A stretch of DNA of 64,000 nt from Xiphydria camelus. Lineage: Eukaryota; Arthropoda; Insecta; Hymenoptera; Xiphydriidae. The DNA lies in assembly GCA_963678675.1 (NCBI GenBank), contig OY783193.1, positions 7,805,394 to 7,869,393 on the forward strand. Reading direction: 5' to 3'. Every line of letters begins with the position of its first letter. The first letter of the stretch is position 1. The notes below the pieces were generated by a model. It was not told where the DNA came from. It saw nothing but the letters and a program-made list of their open reading frames with translations, and made no database searches. The position numbers and the translations under genes were made by a program. Positions 24,209 to 36,575 of the stretch are shown piece after piece.

Positions 24209-27200
24209 TCTCTGTAATGGGGAAATTTCCATTGTCAGCAAAATTGATGCGCGTGTAATACATATTATGTGCATACATATTCCAGATGAGCATTTTACTA
24301 AAATTAATGATAAAAGAATGCTCGATCAGTTTGGGTCGTTTTTACATTGATAAAAGAACTCGACTTACTTTTTCACACTGACTCCAAAAGTTATAGAATC
24401 TTAAGGATTTTGCAGGAAGAAAATAATCGCATCGTTATATAAATCTCTTATTCTTAAAATTATTATTCTTTCTTTCGGTACCTATTGTCATTTTGCATTT
24501 CAAAATTTTAACCTCGCGGAGCTGATATTAATGCCCCCGGAAATCCCCGAACGCCAATTTTGATACAAATTGGTCTCGATGTACGTGATTTATACCTATG
24601 CCATTGGAATGCCTGAGGGCCGTCAGTGTCCCAACGGATTGTTAAAAATAATGGGGTTCTAGTGGTTTGCAATCCTATATTTGCATATTAAATGTTTAAA
24701 GCTGATTATGATTTCCGGTATCAGTACTAAAAATATATCGTAGATTTTTACAGTCAAAAACTCTTCAAATTATCCCTCTTCTCAGATCTCTTAAAAAATC
24801 CTGCATAATAAATTTTACTTCCGGATTTACTTAGTTTTTAATGCTTGAATTTCTCTAGCAATGTGATATTACAAAACGGCCACCACGACTTTTTATCCGA
24901 CTTGCTATCTCTCCCTCGTAATTCTCATTTAAACAACTCTACCACCTTTATGTACACAGTAGAAAATGTTCGTTTCATCAAGAGCCTAAGAAATTCACCC
25001 CACGGACGATTCTCATCCCGCGCGATCCTTCTGACCCGGGAGATAAAAGCGTCGGCCAAAGTTTTTTTATTAGAAAAATCGTATTTCATTAGGAACGCTG
25101 AAAAATGAAGAACTGCGAAACGGCAGAGATCGAGGGGTGCCCCAATGCCGCGGCTCAGCAGGCCGTCGAAATAAGTCCGTGGATATCTACGACCGTTACG
25201 TCATTTCGAGGTCTATCAGTCAACCCCGAAAGCGAACCTTATGTTTTATATAGCACGCGTGACGGTGTCGTCTAAAGTTAGATACGTATAGGAAATCGTG
25301 GAAGGGGCATTACGAGACATTTATGACGAGAAACGTGAAAGTGATTGCCCATCGACACTGTCAATATGGTTAACGCGTAAGAGGAAAAAAAGGTCAATGG
25401 GACTTTGATTCTGTAGAGACGCGTAAACCAGTAACAAAGCTCCGATCGTTACACCTTCGGATGTGATGTCACATATCCCGTCTATAACGAATCAAACGCA
25501 GGAAACAGCAGGCTATTCCACCGGTGATGAAGTACGATCGCGAAACTACCGTATGCCGAAGGAGGACCGATATCGGTAGTATTCAACCGATCGTTCGACA
25601 CTTTTATAGATCATCTCGTGCTCTACCTCGTTTCCGCAGCCTTCCCACATCTGTACTTTATGAAGACAAGCCTGTGTAGTTACGATGGAACTTTTCTTTT
25701 CCTTGTCAGCGTGGTTAGCTGCATTTATGGTACATTCCAGATCCTTTAGAGGGCCGGGTGATGATTTTTGTATGGAAATGCTACAGCCGTGAAATAACAT
25801 AAAATGTGAACTCGTATAATACTTATAAAAATCCACTTACGTTGGTATAGATTTTACATTAAAAATTAATGTATTATACGAGAAATTAGAGGTTACTTAA
25901 AGCCGAGAGAAAGTTAGCCGATCGGTTAACTATCAAAGTTGTTTGCGAAAACAAATAAGAAGATTGTATACTGGAAAGTGGAGTGAAATAGAACATTCTT
26001 TATGACCCCTGGCGGCCAGTGCCGATCAGGGCAATCGAGAGAGGGCGAGAGTTCCATTTCATTCTACTATTCCCTGGAGAAGAATATTGACGATTCTTCG
26101 AGCGAAAATACGATTTTCTACACCCCCGCTCAGACACTCTCTAGCGGTCTTTTACGCTAAGCCCCTGATGGCAACTAACCGCGCCCTTCCCTACTTGCAA
26201 GATAGGTTGTTATTGCATACTTAAGTCTAAAATTAGCAAAGCACACCGAAGTCCAATTGGCAATTATGGTCAGACGGAAGGAGTACACTATACAACCGCC
26301 ACTAACTGTTATCGCTAGTAGACGAACATAGTAATTCCCACAAATTGCTGCGCCATAAGATGAATGGGGTTCTGGATTGTTACGATGAAGTATTGTGATA
26401 TAGGGATGCAGGACTGTGGTAGGTGTATGCAATCTAACGTAAATATGGATTAGAGGTTGATAATTTATTATAACGGGTATTAGCTGTATCGATTTGAGAG
26501 TATTGGATGCAGTGCTACAAAATTCACGATAATGTTCTTGCAAATGAAGATAAGCATTATTTCTATCGACGGTACGAATATTCTTTTATGTTTCTCGGTA
26601 GGGTACCTACTTAAGGGACGTGAGGTGAAAAACGCTGCAAGTGAAAAATGCTATATGGGCTAGATTTTACTTTTTAACATTTTGTTTCACATGTTGAAAG
26701 AGCCCTGTATACAACTAAAATACACGGCGTTCTGCAAACTTGCTAAATATATTTAAATGTAATATTAAATTCGCAAAGAAAGTGAATTTTCTGATAATAT
26801 TAGGGTATAATTTACTCGTAATATTCCTTTCCAGCATTCGCTTTTTCCAATAAAGTTGAAGGACAAGATAACTGTGCATGCATCAGTGCCGACGTATATC
26901 CATTCCTCGAAGACTCACATTTCTAAACAGAGTATACCGATACTACGCGCGAGTTCAGCAAAACTTGATACCTCGATTGCATTTTCTCTCGTAGGGGTTT
27001 ATTTCCTGATGGAGCGATAGGACGATGGTTCTCCGTAGCTACCATCTCGAAAAATTCGATTTCTCGAGTCATCCGACCCCAGGCTTCTCAGTATCTTCAT
27101 TTTTATCGCTGAGTACCCTATGACGAAGAAACCACTCTCAACGTCGAGCCTATTGAAGAGGAGTATAGCCTGGAGTATCGGATAAAGGCGTTTCCAACAT

Positions 27201-28882
27201 CGGCTATTATAGCTCCTTTTTAGGAATTTACCGAAAAAACAAATGCGTATTTAAAAAATGTTCTATATATAAGTAATTCTTCATTTTATACAAGAAATAT
27301 TCAAGTGCCCTGAAGATGTTTGTTAAATAAAACGTTGATGGTACTGCAAGAACCAAAACACTTTGAACAACAAATTGTAAAGCTGCAATATTTCCATACT
27401 TATATTATACATTTCCATGCATCATATATATATAATTGCACTCTATAATTTATTTACCAATGAGAATGTAGGTAATCGCTTTCGGAGTGAAAAACTACGG
27501 ATTTAGGGATAATAGTGGAGAGAAACGGGAGATATATATTATACAAACGGATTATGTCCCGAGAACGTCTCTGTTGCGGAAAGAAAAACCTATAAATCTC
27601 ACCACCTTGGCAAAGACGCCGTGTGACAGTTGCAATTTTCTTGCTGAAGCTTGAGACGTGCCAACGTCAACAAATTTACGAAAATATGTAAAAGAGCGTT
27701 CTCTCGACGGAAAACGCAATTTCGTCGAGGATAAAATACATGATTGAATTAGCTATATCGATGCAATCTGGCGAAAAGGGAGGCGCGAGAGACGAGCATT
27801 TTGCGTATCGATAATATTCGGTTGATTAATGTTCCGAAATCTCGTTTAATAATAACCCGAAGCCTCTCTTCCGTGGAAACTTCCATATGCGCCTGTTCGT
27901 GCAATTTACAAAATTCATATGCAGCCTGGCGCAGCGCAGCTATAAGTCTACGTACTTATAACATGTGAACGACCGTGTGATACTAACCCCGTCATGCGTG
28001 TGTCTAGTGCAACTAATCTGTGGACGCACGGACAAACGCAAATCGCAAATCAAACGGCCGCAGTCTACGCATATAAGCTACTTATGCGTGATACGTGCAG
28101 CCGCGTGAATGGATCACTAGCATTCGTTGGCCAATCCTGTTGGAAAACATGAAAACCGATATTATTGAAATTTTCGAGAACCATGCACAATGGATACCGG
28201 GAAAGAACGACTAAAATTCCACGTCATTTTGTAATTTAAAAAGCGTGCTACAAATATTAGCCCAACCTACCGTAACTTTATCCAAACTAGAGTCTATTCG
28301 AGTCATCTGGGATTCGTCACTCACGACATATGTACTCTAACAAGATTTTAGTTAAATTGTAGGTCAACCTAATCAAATTTGTACTCCCCAGCAATGCGAC
28401 CAAATTTGGGTTAAGCATATTCATTGGTATCATGTTTTCTGATATATATTTTCATATCTCGCAATTTCTTTCTCACCCTCGAGTCTACTTTGAAACGCCA
28501 TTTCTGCAACAAGCGCGAGAGCCACTGACGCATATATGTATGACCTCTCTGCTCTCCTGAACGGTCCTCTCGTTTTGTGTTGTTTCGAGATGCTGAATCT
28601 TGTACCGCGAGTTCGCTTTCTCTAGGGAGAAGCGCTACTACGGTGTTTTCTTTTTTAAATAAGCGCGGTTTGCTGCTCTCGCACACCGACTGACTAAACC
28701 CTTTTCGCAATCTACTCCGAATATCATCATCCCGCACCGTTGAGTGGAATATCAGCTCGCTGCGGTACTTCATCCTTAATCTCCTCTCACTCTTACGTAT
28801 CACGTCAGCAGCGTACTCGAGTGAGCATCCCGTGCCTAACCGCGTAATCTCGCTGACTGTGCAGAGAAAAAATGTAGGGGAT
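24209..28882. other. Long stretch without a supported gene
   Basis: AT-rich DNA with a few frames near 100-130 codons. The minus frame at 25546-25836 has a balanced residue mix with four spaced cysteines, and a possible acceptor (GGCTGTAG) lies at about 25782, so it might be a terminal exon. I know no family that fits it. The minus frame at 28411-28803 is rich in Arg and Lys and unmatched. No element or RNA gene seen. Confidence 0.3.
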
Positions 28883-29066
28883 CTGGCAATAATTCTGATT
28901 GGATCAGCTATATTTTCTTGCTGCTGTAGATATAGCTATAGACGTATCGGTACATTAGTGATATGAGTATAATACTGGAAATAATTTTAATTAGATCAGC
29001 TATATTTTCTTGCTGCTCTAGATACAGCTACAGACATTTCGGTACATTAGTGATATGAGTATAATA
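28883..29066. repeat. Two direct 92-bp repeats
   Basis: The phrase GATCAGCTATATTTTCTTGC occurs in both copies, followed by a variable AGATA(T/C)AGCTA(T/C)AGAC block and then CGGTACATTAGTGATATGAG. The step is 92 bp (28883 to 28975), with roughly one difference in ten bases. It is a simple local duplication of some age. Confidence 0.85.
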
Positions 29067-32000
29067 CTTCTATTTACCCCTAGAGAAAAATGCTCAGTTA
29101 CAAATATTCGACAGACTTTGCGCAGGAGCGAAAAATAACGCTGGAATTACACTGCAATTACCGGTGGAAAGCATAGCTTATTTCGTCGTGAGTAAATACT
29201 GCTGACATTGGCGTGTCCTGTTATTTTTAAGGATGATAAAATTCAAAGGGTTCGTTGGTTGTTTTCCATCAGAATAATGAACTGTACCCAAAGTATACTT
29301 ACTCCGAATTGTCTCATGACTGAATCAAGCCAAATGTCATCACGATTGGCTCACGATGTTCTCAATTAAAACTCGATGATCATCAACGACCATTTTCTTT
29401 GACACCGCAAACTGTAGTTGCAAAACTGCGTTCTTACTTCCACGTTTTTTCGCTTTTATTATAAACGCGAAATATCCTGTATATAACACGCCGAAATCAC
29501 CCCTCTGAGTAAACACTCCGAAAAGAGCGAACAATCCAACAAGGTTGGCCAGAGCGTTGGCGGTGAAAACGTAGCATAAACGAATGCGCTCGTGTCCCCA
29601 TGTTGCCGGATAATAAATGCAAATCATAAATCAAATGTCGTAGTAACCCGAGGGAAGGAGAGCGAAGTGGGGGTCTCCCAATTTTCAGTGTAAAGCGAGC
29701 TGAACCAGCAGGAGCAGAATTTCGAAATAACGTATTTATTCGCGCGTGCGCATTTGCGTATGAATACGCCGACGAATTGCTGCGCCAAAAAGACCTGGGA
29801 AACTAAACCACTACGTTTAAAAGGTTCGCGCATCTCGATGGGAGAGCATGAACCTCAGCATGATGAGCGGAATTTCGTCGTTTAACGTATATAACGAACG
29901 AATGGTACAGCAAGTTGTATCGTGCAACACAGTCAAAAAAGTACATGTAAAGTCTCCTCCTATTTTTTTTTTACCATACTATAGAATAAATTTTCCACGA
30001 AATCCAGTTAATTTTAACATAAACCATCACAGTTCATTATTTTCAAGAGACGAATTATTCTATTATTTTATCTATGACGATATTGAACTTTCAAAAAATT
30101 TAACCAAAATTCTGGCTTCTTTACGAGCCATTTACCCGACACCGTATAAACCAATAAAGTTCATTTTAACGAGCCCGCTGTTACCTATTAGGTATAAAAA
30201 ATCTTGTTATCATTGTAGGATACGAGCAGCTGCAGCTGCAGGTTCCACGGTACCGTTCGTCTCGAACGATTCTATTTTATCAGTTATTAGTAATACACGT
30301 GCATATATACTGTGAAGCTCTCGATAATGTTCTTTTTTATATCAGTTATTCATACCGTTGACTTTGGTATTTCGGGATTACGTCGTGCCGCTCCTACAGA
30401 GTTTTAGACCATATACATATATCGCAGTAATAAAAGACGAAATAGAATTATATCTAGGCGGGGGTACCGCAGGAATGTACCTGTTCATATTGTGACGTAA
30501 TAAAGGGAATTCTCGTAATAGGCAATAACGGACTCGGCAAGTTAAATTTTACTTGGTCGTACTATGTGGGATAAAAGTTATAATGAAATTCAAATTTATT
30601 TCGTATGTACTCTAAAGCTTCGAAGAATGATCTTTACGGGCGACTCATCTTTTTAAATCGAAAAAGCGAAAATTAAATTTCTTTACTGAATACAGTCTCA
30701 TCTCGCTTCATTTTGTAGAATCGGTATAGCTCACGTGGTGAGCTTTAAACGTGTCTAGGTATTACTCGTGTATTCGCTGCGTTCTCGATACGAGCCATAC
30801 GTATCTGGATCATGTGCACTCATGCCGAAGAAAGGTTGAACGGAATAGTATATGTTTCTTTGGTCAACATTGCGCCATATCAATTTACAGCGATCGCACC
30901 GCTTCTGAAAATGCTTTTTGACGGGGGTTTATTGATATATATGTATATTGGTTTTACACGGCGCCGAACAGTCTATGTACATACATACAATCGCCAGTTG
31001 CTTCTACGATATGGCTTATTCAATGTTTTCTGCTTTGTTCGAGTTGTAACTATCACATAAAGTAAAAAATCCATTCTGTACGAAAAGTCAAAAACTATAA
31101 AGTACCTCTAATAGCGTCACTATTGACTTTTAAAAGGAACGTATTCACGTTGCGTTTAAATTTTCGGTGAAAACGCGTATTGAGTTACATTTGATTTCAA
31201 TAATATATCTAATATACATCACGTTCTTTGAATTTTTTCAAATTAAACAAATTCCCTAAAAATGAATACCATGTGAATTTTTGGGGCATGCAAACGTACC
31301 GCAATTTTTCATCTTCAACGATATCGTCTAGTTTTTGTTCCGCGATAATACATGAACGGAAAGTGCTAATATATCGACCCGAAACTGCAGACAAATTTCA
31401 CATAGCAAAAAGCCAGAACAAACTCGTCAATTCGTTAACGAGAAAAAAAGAAAACAGCAAGATGAGAAGGCAGAATATTTCAGCTGCCCGGACGAAGATA
31501 TAATTATTCGGTTTTGCTACTGATAAGATGTTGCTTTTTATCGTAACAAATTTTAATTAATTAGTTCACACACGTACCAGTTAAAAATATTTCAGTACCA
31601 CTACCGCAGAAAATATATAGCAAGCGATTGGTTAGAATTGGAAGGAAAAACGAAAGCAGAAAAAAGGGAAAAAGAAAGACGAGAGAGAACCAAGTTTTTG
31701 TCTCATGGGGCGCGGCGAGGAGCAACGCGCCCCAAAGCGACGAAAATTCTTTGGCGGGAGAATCGGTAAAATTGGAGGGGATGAAACGCGCGAAAAGCGA
31801 CAAGAAACTCATTCATCGACTTACGCTCACGTCCAGCCTGCCCTCCGTCATAATCGGTGCGCCGTCGTCCGCGGTGAGGAACCGGTCTCTTCAGTTCTTT
31901 AGTTTCGTTCTCGATCTAACAATTCCAATCCATTAATCACAGACACACGGCTCACGCGGGCGCGCTCGATAAAAGCTGTATTTAATTTTTCACGCGATGG

Positions 32001-33375
32001 CGTTTTGTATTTAAATGGAAATCAGAAGAACGAGTGGTCGGCGGGCGACGGGGAAGGGAAGTTTTGGAGGCGTGTGTCACTTTTTCACTCGTGTTGACTT
32101 TGACGAAGATGTATTTCAGCCCTGAATATCCCCAATATCGGAGCGGACCGGCACCACAAAAAGGTTAGCCATCCCATTCAAATTGCACCGAACGAGTCTC
32201 GCTCCGCCGGCCGTGCAATACATGAATTACAGATATTAAAAAATTGTTTGCGCATCACCGCATCCTCGCTTCTTATTTCTCCCTTTATATATGTACAATC
32301 TCTTCTCCCTCTCAACGCCCCCTCTCAGTGTTGACAGCCCACTGATAAACGCCCGGGTCGCCGAGGTCTAGCCTATCATCGCAGTGTGACGTTGAACTTT
32401 TCGCCGATCATTTTGTTTGCAAAATATGCATTCGTATGATAAATATCTTTGATGGCATTGTATTATTCTTCATTTATTTAGTGATAAGCACTCGAAGGAA
32501 GCTTCGAGAAGGAAAAATGCATTGCAAGCGTCCAATCGAGTTTATTTTCATTGAAATTTCATTTCAATTCATTAATTTCATTGAAAACAGCACCGTGCAA
32601 ATATTCGTAATAATAATAACGTTAATGATTACAAAAAAGAGCATGATTGATTCGAGTAAACCGACGATCACGGGTGGGAAAATGAACATTTGGTAACTGG
32701 CCTTTCGCCGGAAATACGCTGCTTAAGAAAGCTTCAAATCCACTATACTATGGAAAGGTGTAGCCCACATAAGCCCAGACCTCTAAAATCCTCCATATGA
32801 CGTAGGTTATCGGGTTGAAGACGTGCAAAGACCCATCTAGCCCTTAGACGCTTTGAGGATGAGGAAACGTTATTTGATCCACTGACTTTTGATTCTCATC
32901 CAACAATACCCTTCATCTTGGGATGTCTGTGTGTGTGAATTTTATATTTATTTTTAAAAATTACAAAATATTTTAAATCAACAAAGTCATGATTACTACA
33001 GGTACAAGGAGATCCTCTTGCAACACTACAACGATCGGTCGTTGATTACAATGACTTTCCAGATTCTTTCGACAGCGAAACCAAGTTCAGTCAGTGCCAG
33101 ATGGCTGACGACCAGTGAACTGGAACAACGCGAGCACCTTTTGTTACACCAAGGCGTATACAAGGACGCATCAAGAGCGCGAATAATAGGAACATACCGT
33201 AGCAGACTATAGTTCGTACCATTATTTGCTGTGGGTCCGAGTGGATATCCCGATGCATTTACCATTAAGCATGTACGCATTACTAACGTACAGCCTAGAG
33301 GCTACCGTTATATCCTCCTATGTATATACGAGTGGGAAAACCGGTGTGACGCGGGAGTCCCGCGTATATCATAAA
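29067..33375. other. Long stretch without a supported gene
   Basis: Frames such as 29340-29627 (minus, 95 codons) and 29848-30315 (plus, 155 codons) do not resemble known proteins and lie in AT-rich DNA. A purine-rich segment lies around 31640-31700. Nothing beyond chance frames could be supported. Confidence 0.35.
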
Positions 33376-33576
33376 AGGCTAAACTTATTCGCCAGGAAAG
33401 AAACTTCAATAACTATTATCTCATTATCTATGAGCTTTTGACTCATACTTGTATAACACTTTGTTGAAGATTACATTTTTATCTACAATAAAGTCTTATA
33501 CCGATGTAGTCCAAAAGTTCATAAATAATGAGATAATAGCGATTAAAGTTTCTTTCCTAGCGAGTAAGTTTAGCCT
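33376..33576. mobile_element. MITE-like fold-back, about 201 bp
   Basis: The left arm starts AGGCTAAACTTATTCGCC then AGGAAAGAAACTT and ATTATCTCATTAT. The right arm is the inverted copy, with ATAATGAGATAATAG then AAGTTTCTTTCCT and CGAGTAAGTTTAGCCT. The arms are about 68 bp and the centre is AT-rich. It is a non-autonomous inverted-repeat element without coding capacity. Confidence 0.8.
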
Positions 33577-35964
33577 CATATGGTATGTTCAACAGAGGTT
33601 CGCGCAAAAATGTCACCGCTGTACTTGAAAAGGCAAACTACCAATGGCACTCCGTTCGTACCTTGCGACGATTGTCGTACTGTAAGCGACGTGCAGTCGC
33701 GACATACCGAGCGAATCGAGTTTCTTTTTTATCAACGGCATCTTGGTGAAAGTTCATATAGTACTGGTACGTATATGCGTGGATGATAATGCGATAGTGC
33801 GGGGAATGAATCGGCACAAGTATATATATATTAAGTTGGGTAATATATTTAGTAGATTCTACTACCGCCAAAGCTTGAGACAAATCGAAACCTTCCCATT
33901 ACTTTATTGAAGGAAAATCAAAATGCCGTCTATTATGGCTGTTAGAAAACGCGATAAGTCTCTACTTTCCTTATTAGATTTCTTTTATCGCGAGAAACTC
34001 GTCATCGTCACTCGTCGGTTGAGAAAAACAACATGAGGGGATTTACGAGAATGTGACTGAAATAGGGAATGAAGTGGAGTAATAAAATGGAGCGTCAATA
34101 TCGATTCATTGTATAGCGGTCCGTTAGTACTCTTCAATATTTTTGCAAAAATCGAAATCTCTGGAATTAAGCACTTGACTGACTATTCTCTTCGATGTAT
34201 TTTCTCGTGCTGATACTGGAAGACATGGATTTGTTAAAGTAGTCCCGAAAAAATTTAAATATTGATGACTTTTTGTGAAAAAATAATTTTCTCGTATATC
34301 CATTGATCGATATCTCATATTTCCTATGAATTAACGAACAATTAACTGTGCTACTTCTAATTCTTATTTTTTAATTACATCAATTACTTTTCTCTACCAA
34401 ACATTTATTTGACAGCCGGTGACCGCAGTATTTTGTCGAATCAAATAATTCTTTTTTGAATCAACTTGACTTTTTTACGAATGCATTCTATTTCAAACAA
34501 TCCTTCCATACGAGTCTAGAAAAGACAGGTTCTACTGTATGTGATATAAAAGTATTTCATTTCTAATTTAAATATTATATTGCGAGTCATTTGAATTCGC
34601 ATTCCTCGGAAACTGAAAGCTGATTAAAAAATATGACTGAGCACGTAAAAATTGATAATATGGTAGAAAACGTGACCGGACGAGGATTTTGTTATCATCG
34701 AACTGTACTCGGAATTTCGTACGTGATATATCGAAATATATGAGAGCGAAGGAATTTTCTTCTCAACTCGCACGTATCAACGTATACAGCATCACCTCCT
34801 ATTGTAGCTCAATTTTCGTAAAATCGTTACGAATAACTCCCGACGCGTCGCGGTGAGCCAAAATATAAACTCGGCCGAGCGTTAAAGGACTCCCGACATA
34901 CCTCCAAAATTACTAAATTCCCTTTCAAAATTCACACGAATAATTCGCGACGAGGCCGTGTGGGATCAACTCGCAAAAATAATTCCCACGGATGTTCTAT
35001 TTTGCGGGACGATACATCAATATGCATGGGAATTTGGAGCGGAATGTTGGCAAATTTTAAAGGGGCTCCCTCGACAATCCTACCAATCTATAAGACTAAC
35101 TACGACCGCGGCTAATCTCCACTCCTGACAGGACCTCGCAGTACACGGGAAAGGTTTTTATTGTGTTCCAAAGTTAGGTACACCCGACGTGCGATAGTTT
35201 CAAACAAACAAAAACGCCCCCTTTGTCGCGAAAACGTCACAGGCTCGCACAGCAGGGCGGCGACACTCGTGACCAAGTGAAAAATCGTCCCGGAATCTGC
35301 ACGCGACGATGCGAGTAATAAGATGAACGAACACAAATTGGATAAAATGCCTCATTGATTTCATTATCACCGAACCGTATGCGAGGTTGACCCCGTGATA
35401 ATACCGCGACGTCGATGTGCTAAAGAAGCGGCCGCGTAACGTTTCGGGCGACGTCGAATGAATTATTATCGGGATCAAGTATGGGTGAGCTATACTACGC
35501 GATAGCAGCGTATCGCCTGTTGAATGTATGCAAGATGAAGTTAAGCCTAATGACGTTCTCGGTAAAGATATCGGTTCAGGGACGCCAAGTTCGAGAGTGG
35601 ATTTTGGTAGGACCTGTTTATCATGCAATTGACGATTGTGAAAACCGAAAGTCCGTATCTCGATCAATTCAAAAGATACGTCTATGTGGATTCTCTCTGG
35701 CGGTTGCTGCCTGATGTTTGGAAATTGGTGTACCGGGAAGTCGTCGGAGTGTCAGGAGGTTATCGCGTCTTGTTTCTGGGGTTTCACGGTCCCCCGGACA
35801 CCTGATAAAATTAACCGAACCTGACCCAGGCGTCCCTGAAGGTAAAATGCGTATTGCGTAATCATGAAACAGGTATTCGTCGTTAAACCTGACCTACTGA
35901 AATAATATCGAAGGTGCTCGTTCTGTTTTTATCAAAATAGATATCGCCTTCAATTTTCGATACC
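33577..35964. other. Intergenic stretch, no gene recognised
   Basis: Only short frames, including 35200-35667 (minus, 155 codons), which has no recognisable domain. No repeat structure noticed. Confidence 0.4.
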
Positions 35965-36209
35965 TACATTGAAAAAAATTATCGGGTTAAAATGACAAAA
36001 CGCATCTAGTTAAACGCATTTGGTCATCCTGATCAAAATATTGGTCGATTGAATCAAATATTTAGTAAATCTAACTAAATGTGTAGTTACTCTAACCAAA
36101 AACTGGTTAGTTTTAATAAGCACAAATGGAATATCTATATTTCACCAAACGGTTTGGTCACCTTCTCCAGGATTTTGGTTACATTAACTAAGTTATTTTT
36201 CTCAGTATA
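35965..36209. mobile_element. MITE-like element, first of three chained end to end
   Basis: The left end reads TACATTGAAAAAAATTATCG then GGTTAAAATGACAAAA. The right end read inverted gives GTATACTGAGAAAAATAAC then TTAGTTAATGTAACCAAAA. The inner part repeats words such as CTAACCAAAAACTGG. The match over about 38 bp is imperfect, so this is an old copy. No coding capacity. Confidence 0.55.
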
Positions 36210-36354
36210 CACAGAAAAATATATATACACGATGCAAATGAAAGAGCTAGTTTAGCTAACCAATCAAATGTAGGATCGATATTTCACCACAAATGGTTTG
36301 ATCATCTTCTCCAGGATTTTGTTTAAATTGACTAAATTACCTTTCTCAGTGTAC
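36205..36354. mobile_element. MITE-like element, second of the chain
   Basis: It shares its right half with the first element: the block from TTCACCA at 36141-36210 recurs at 36282-36353 with about four fifths of bases conserved, including CTTCTCCAGGATTTTG and TTTCTCAGT. The left end (GTATACACAGAAAAATATAT) is a diverged inverted counterpart. The termini overlap those of the neighbours. Confidence 0.45.
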
Positions 36355-36575
36355 ATGGAGAGAAAAATTTACTCGAGTCAAATAAACGTGTTTTTGAATA
36401 TCCTAAGAGCACATTTATTCGATTAGAATGAATATCGATTGGACGTATATAAATATCATTGATTTAATTGAATATTATTTGGATCAAATCAGTATTTATT
36501 CGAATCGAATAAACGTGTTCTTAGGACTATCCAAAAATACGTTAATTTCAATTAAGTAAATTTTTCGTCAGTGTA
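36352..36575. mobile_element. MITE-like element, third of the chain
   Basis: The left arm reads TACATGGAGAGAAAAATTTA then AATAAACGTGTTTTTGAATA and CCTAAGAGCAC. The right arm is inverted with AATAAACGTGTTCTTAGGA and ends AAATTTTTCGTCAGTGTA. The arms are about 75 bp. No frame of note. Its ends resemble those of the two preceding elements, but the interior is different. Confidence 0.65.

Noticed and set aside
29848..30315. 155-codon plus-strand frame
   Set aside because: AT-rich composition with Ile/Phe/Asn/Tyr-rich product and no domain, as expected from chance.
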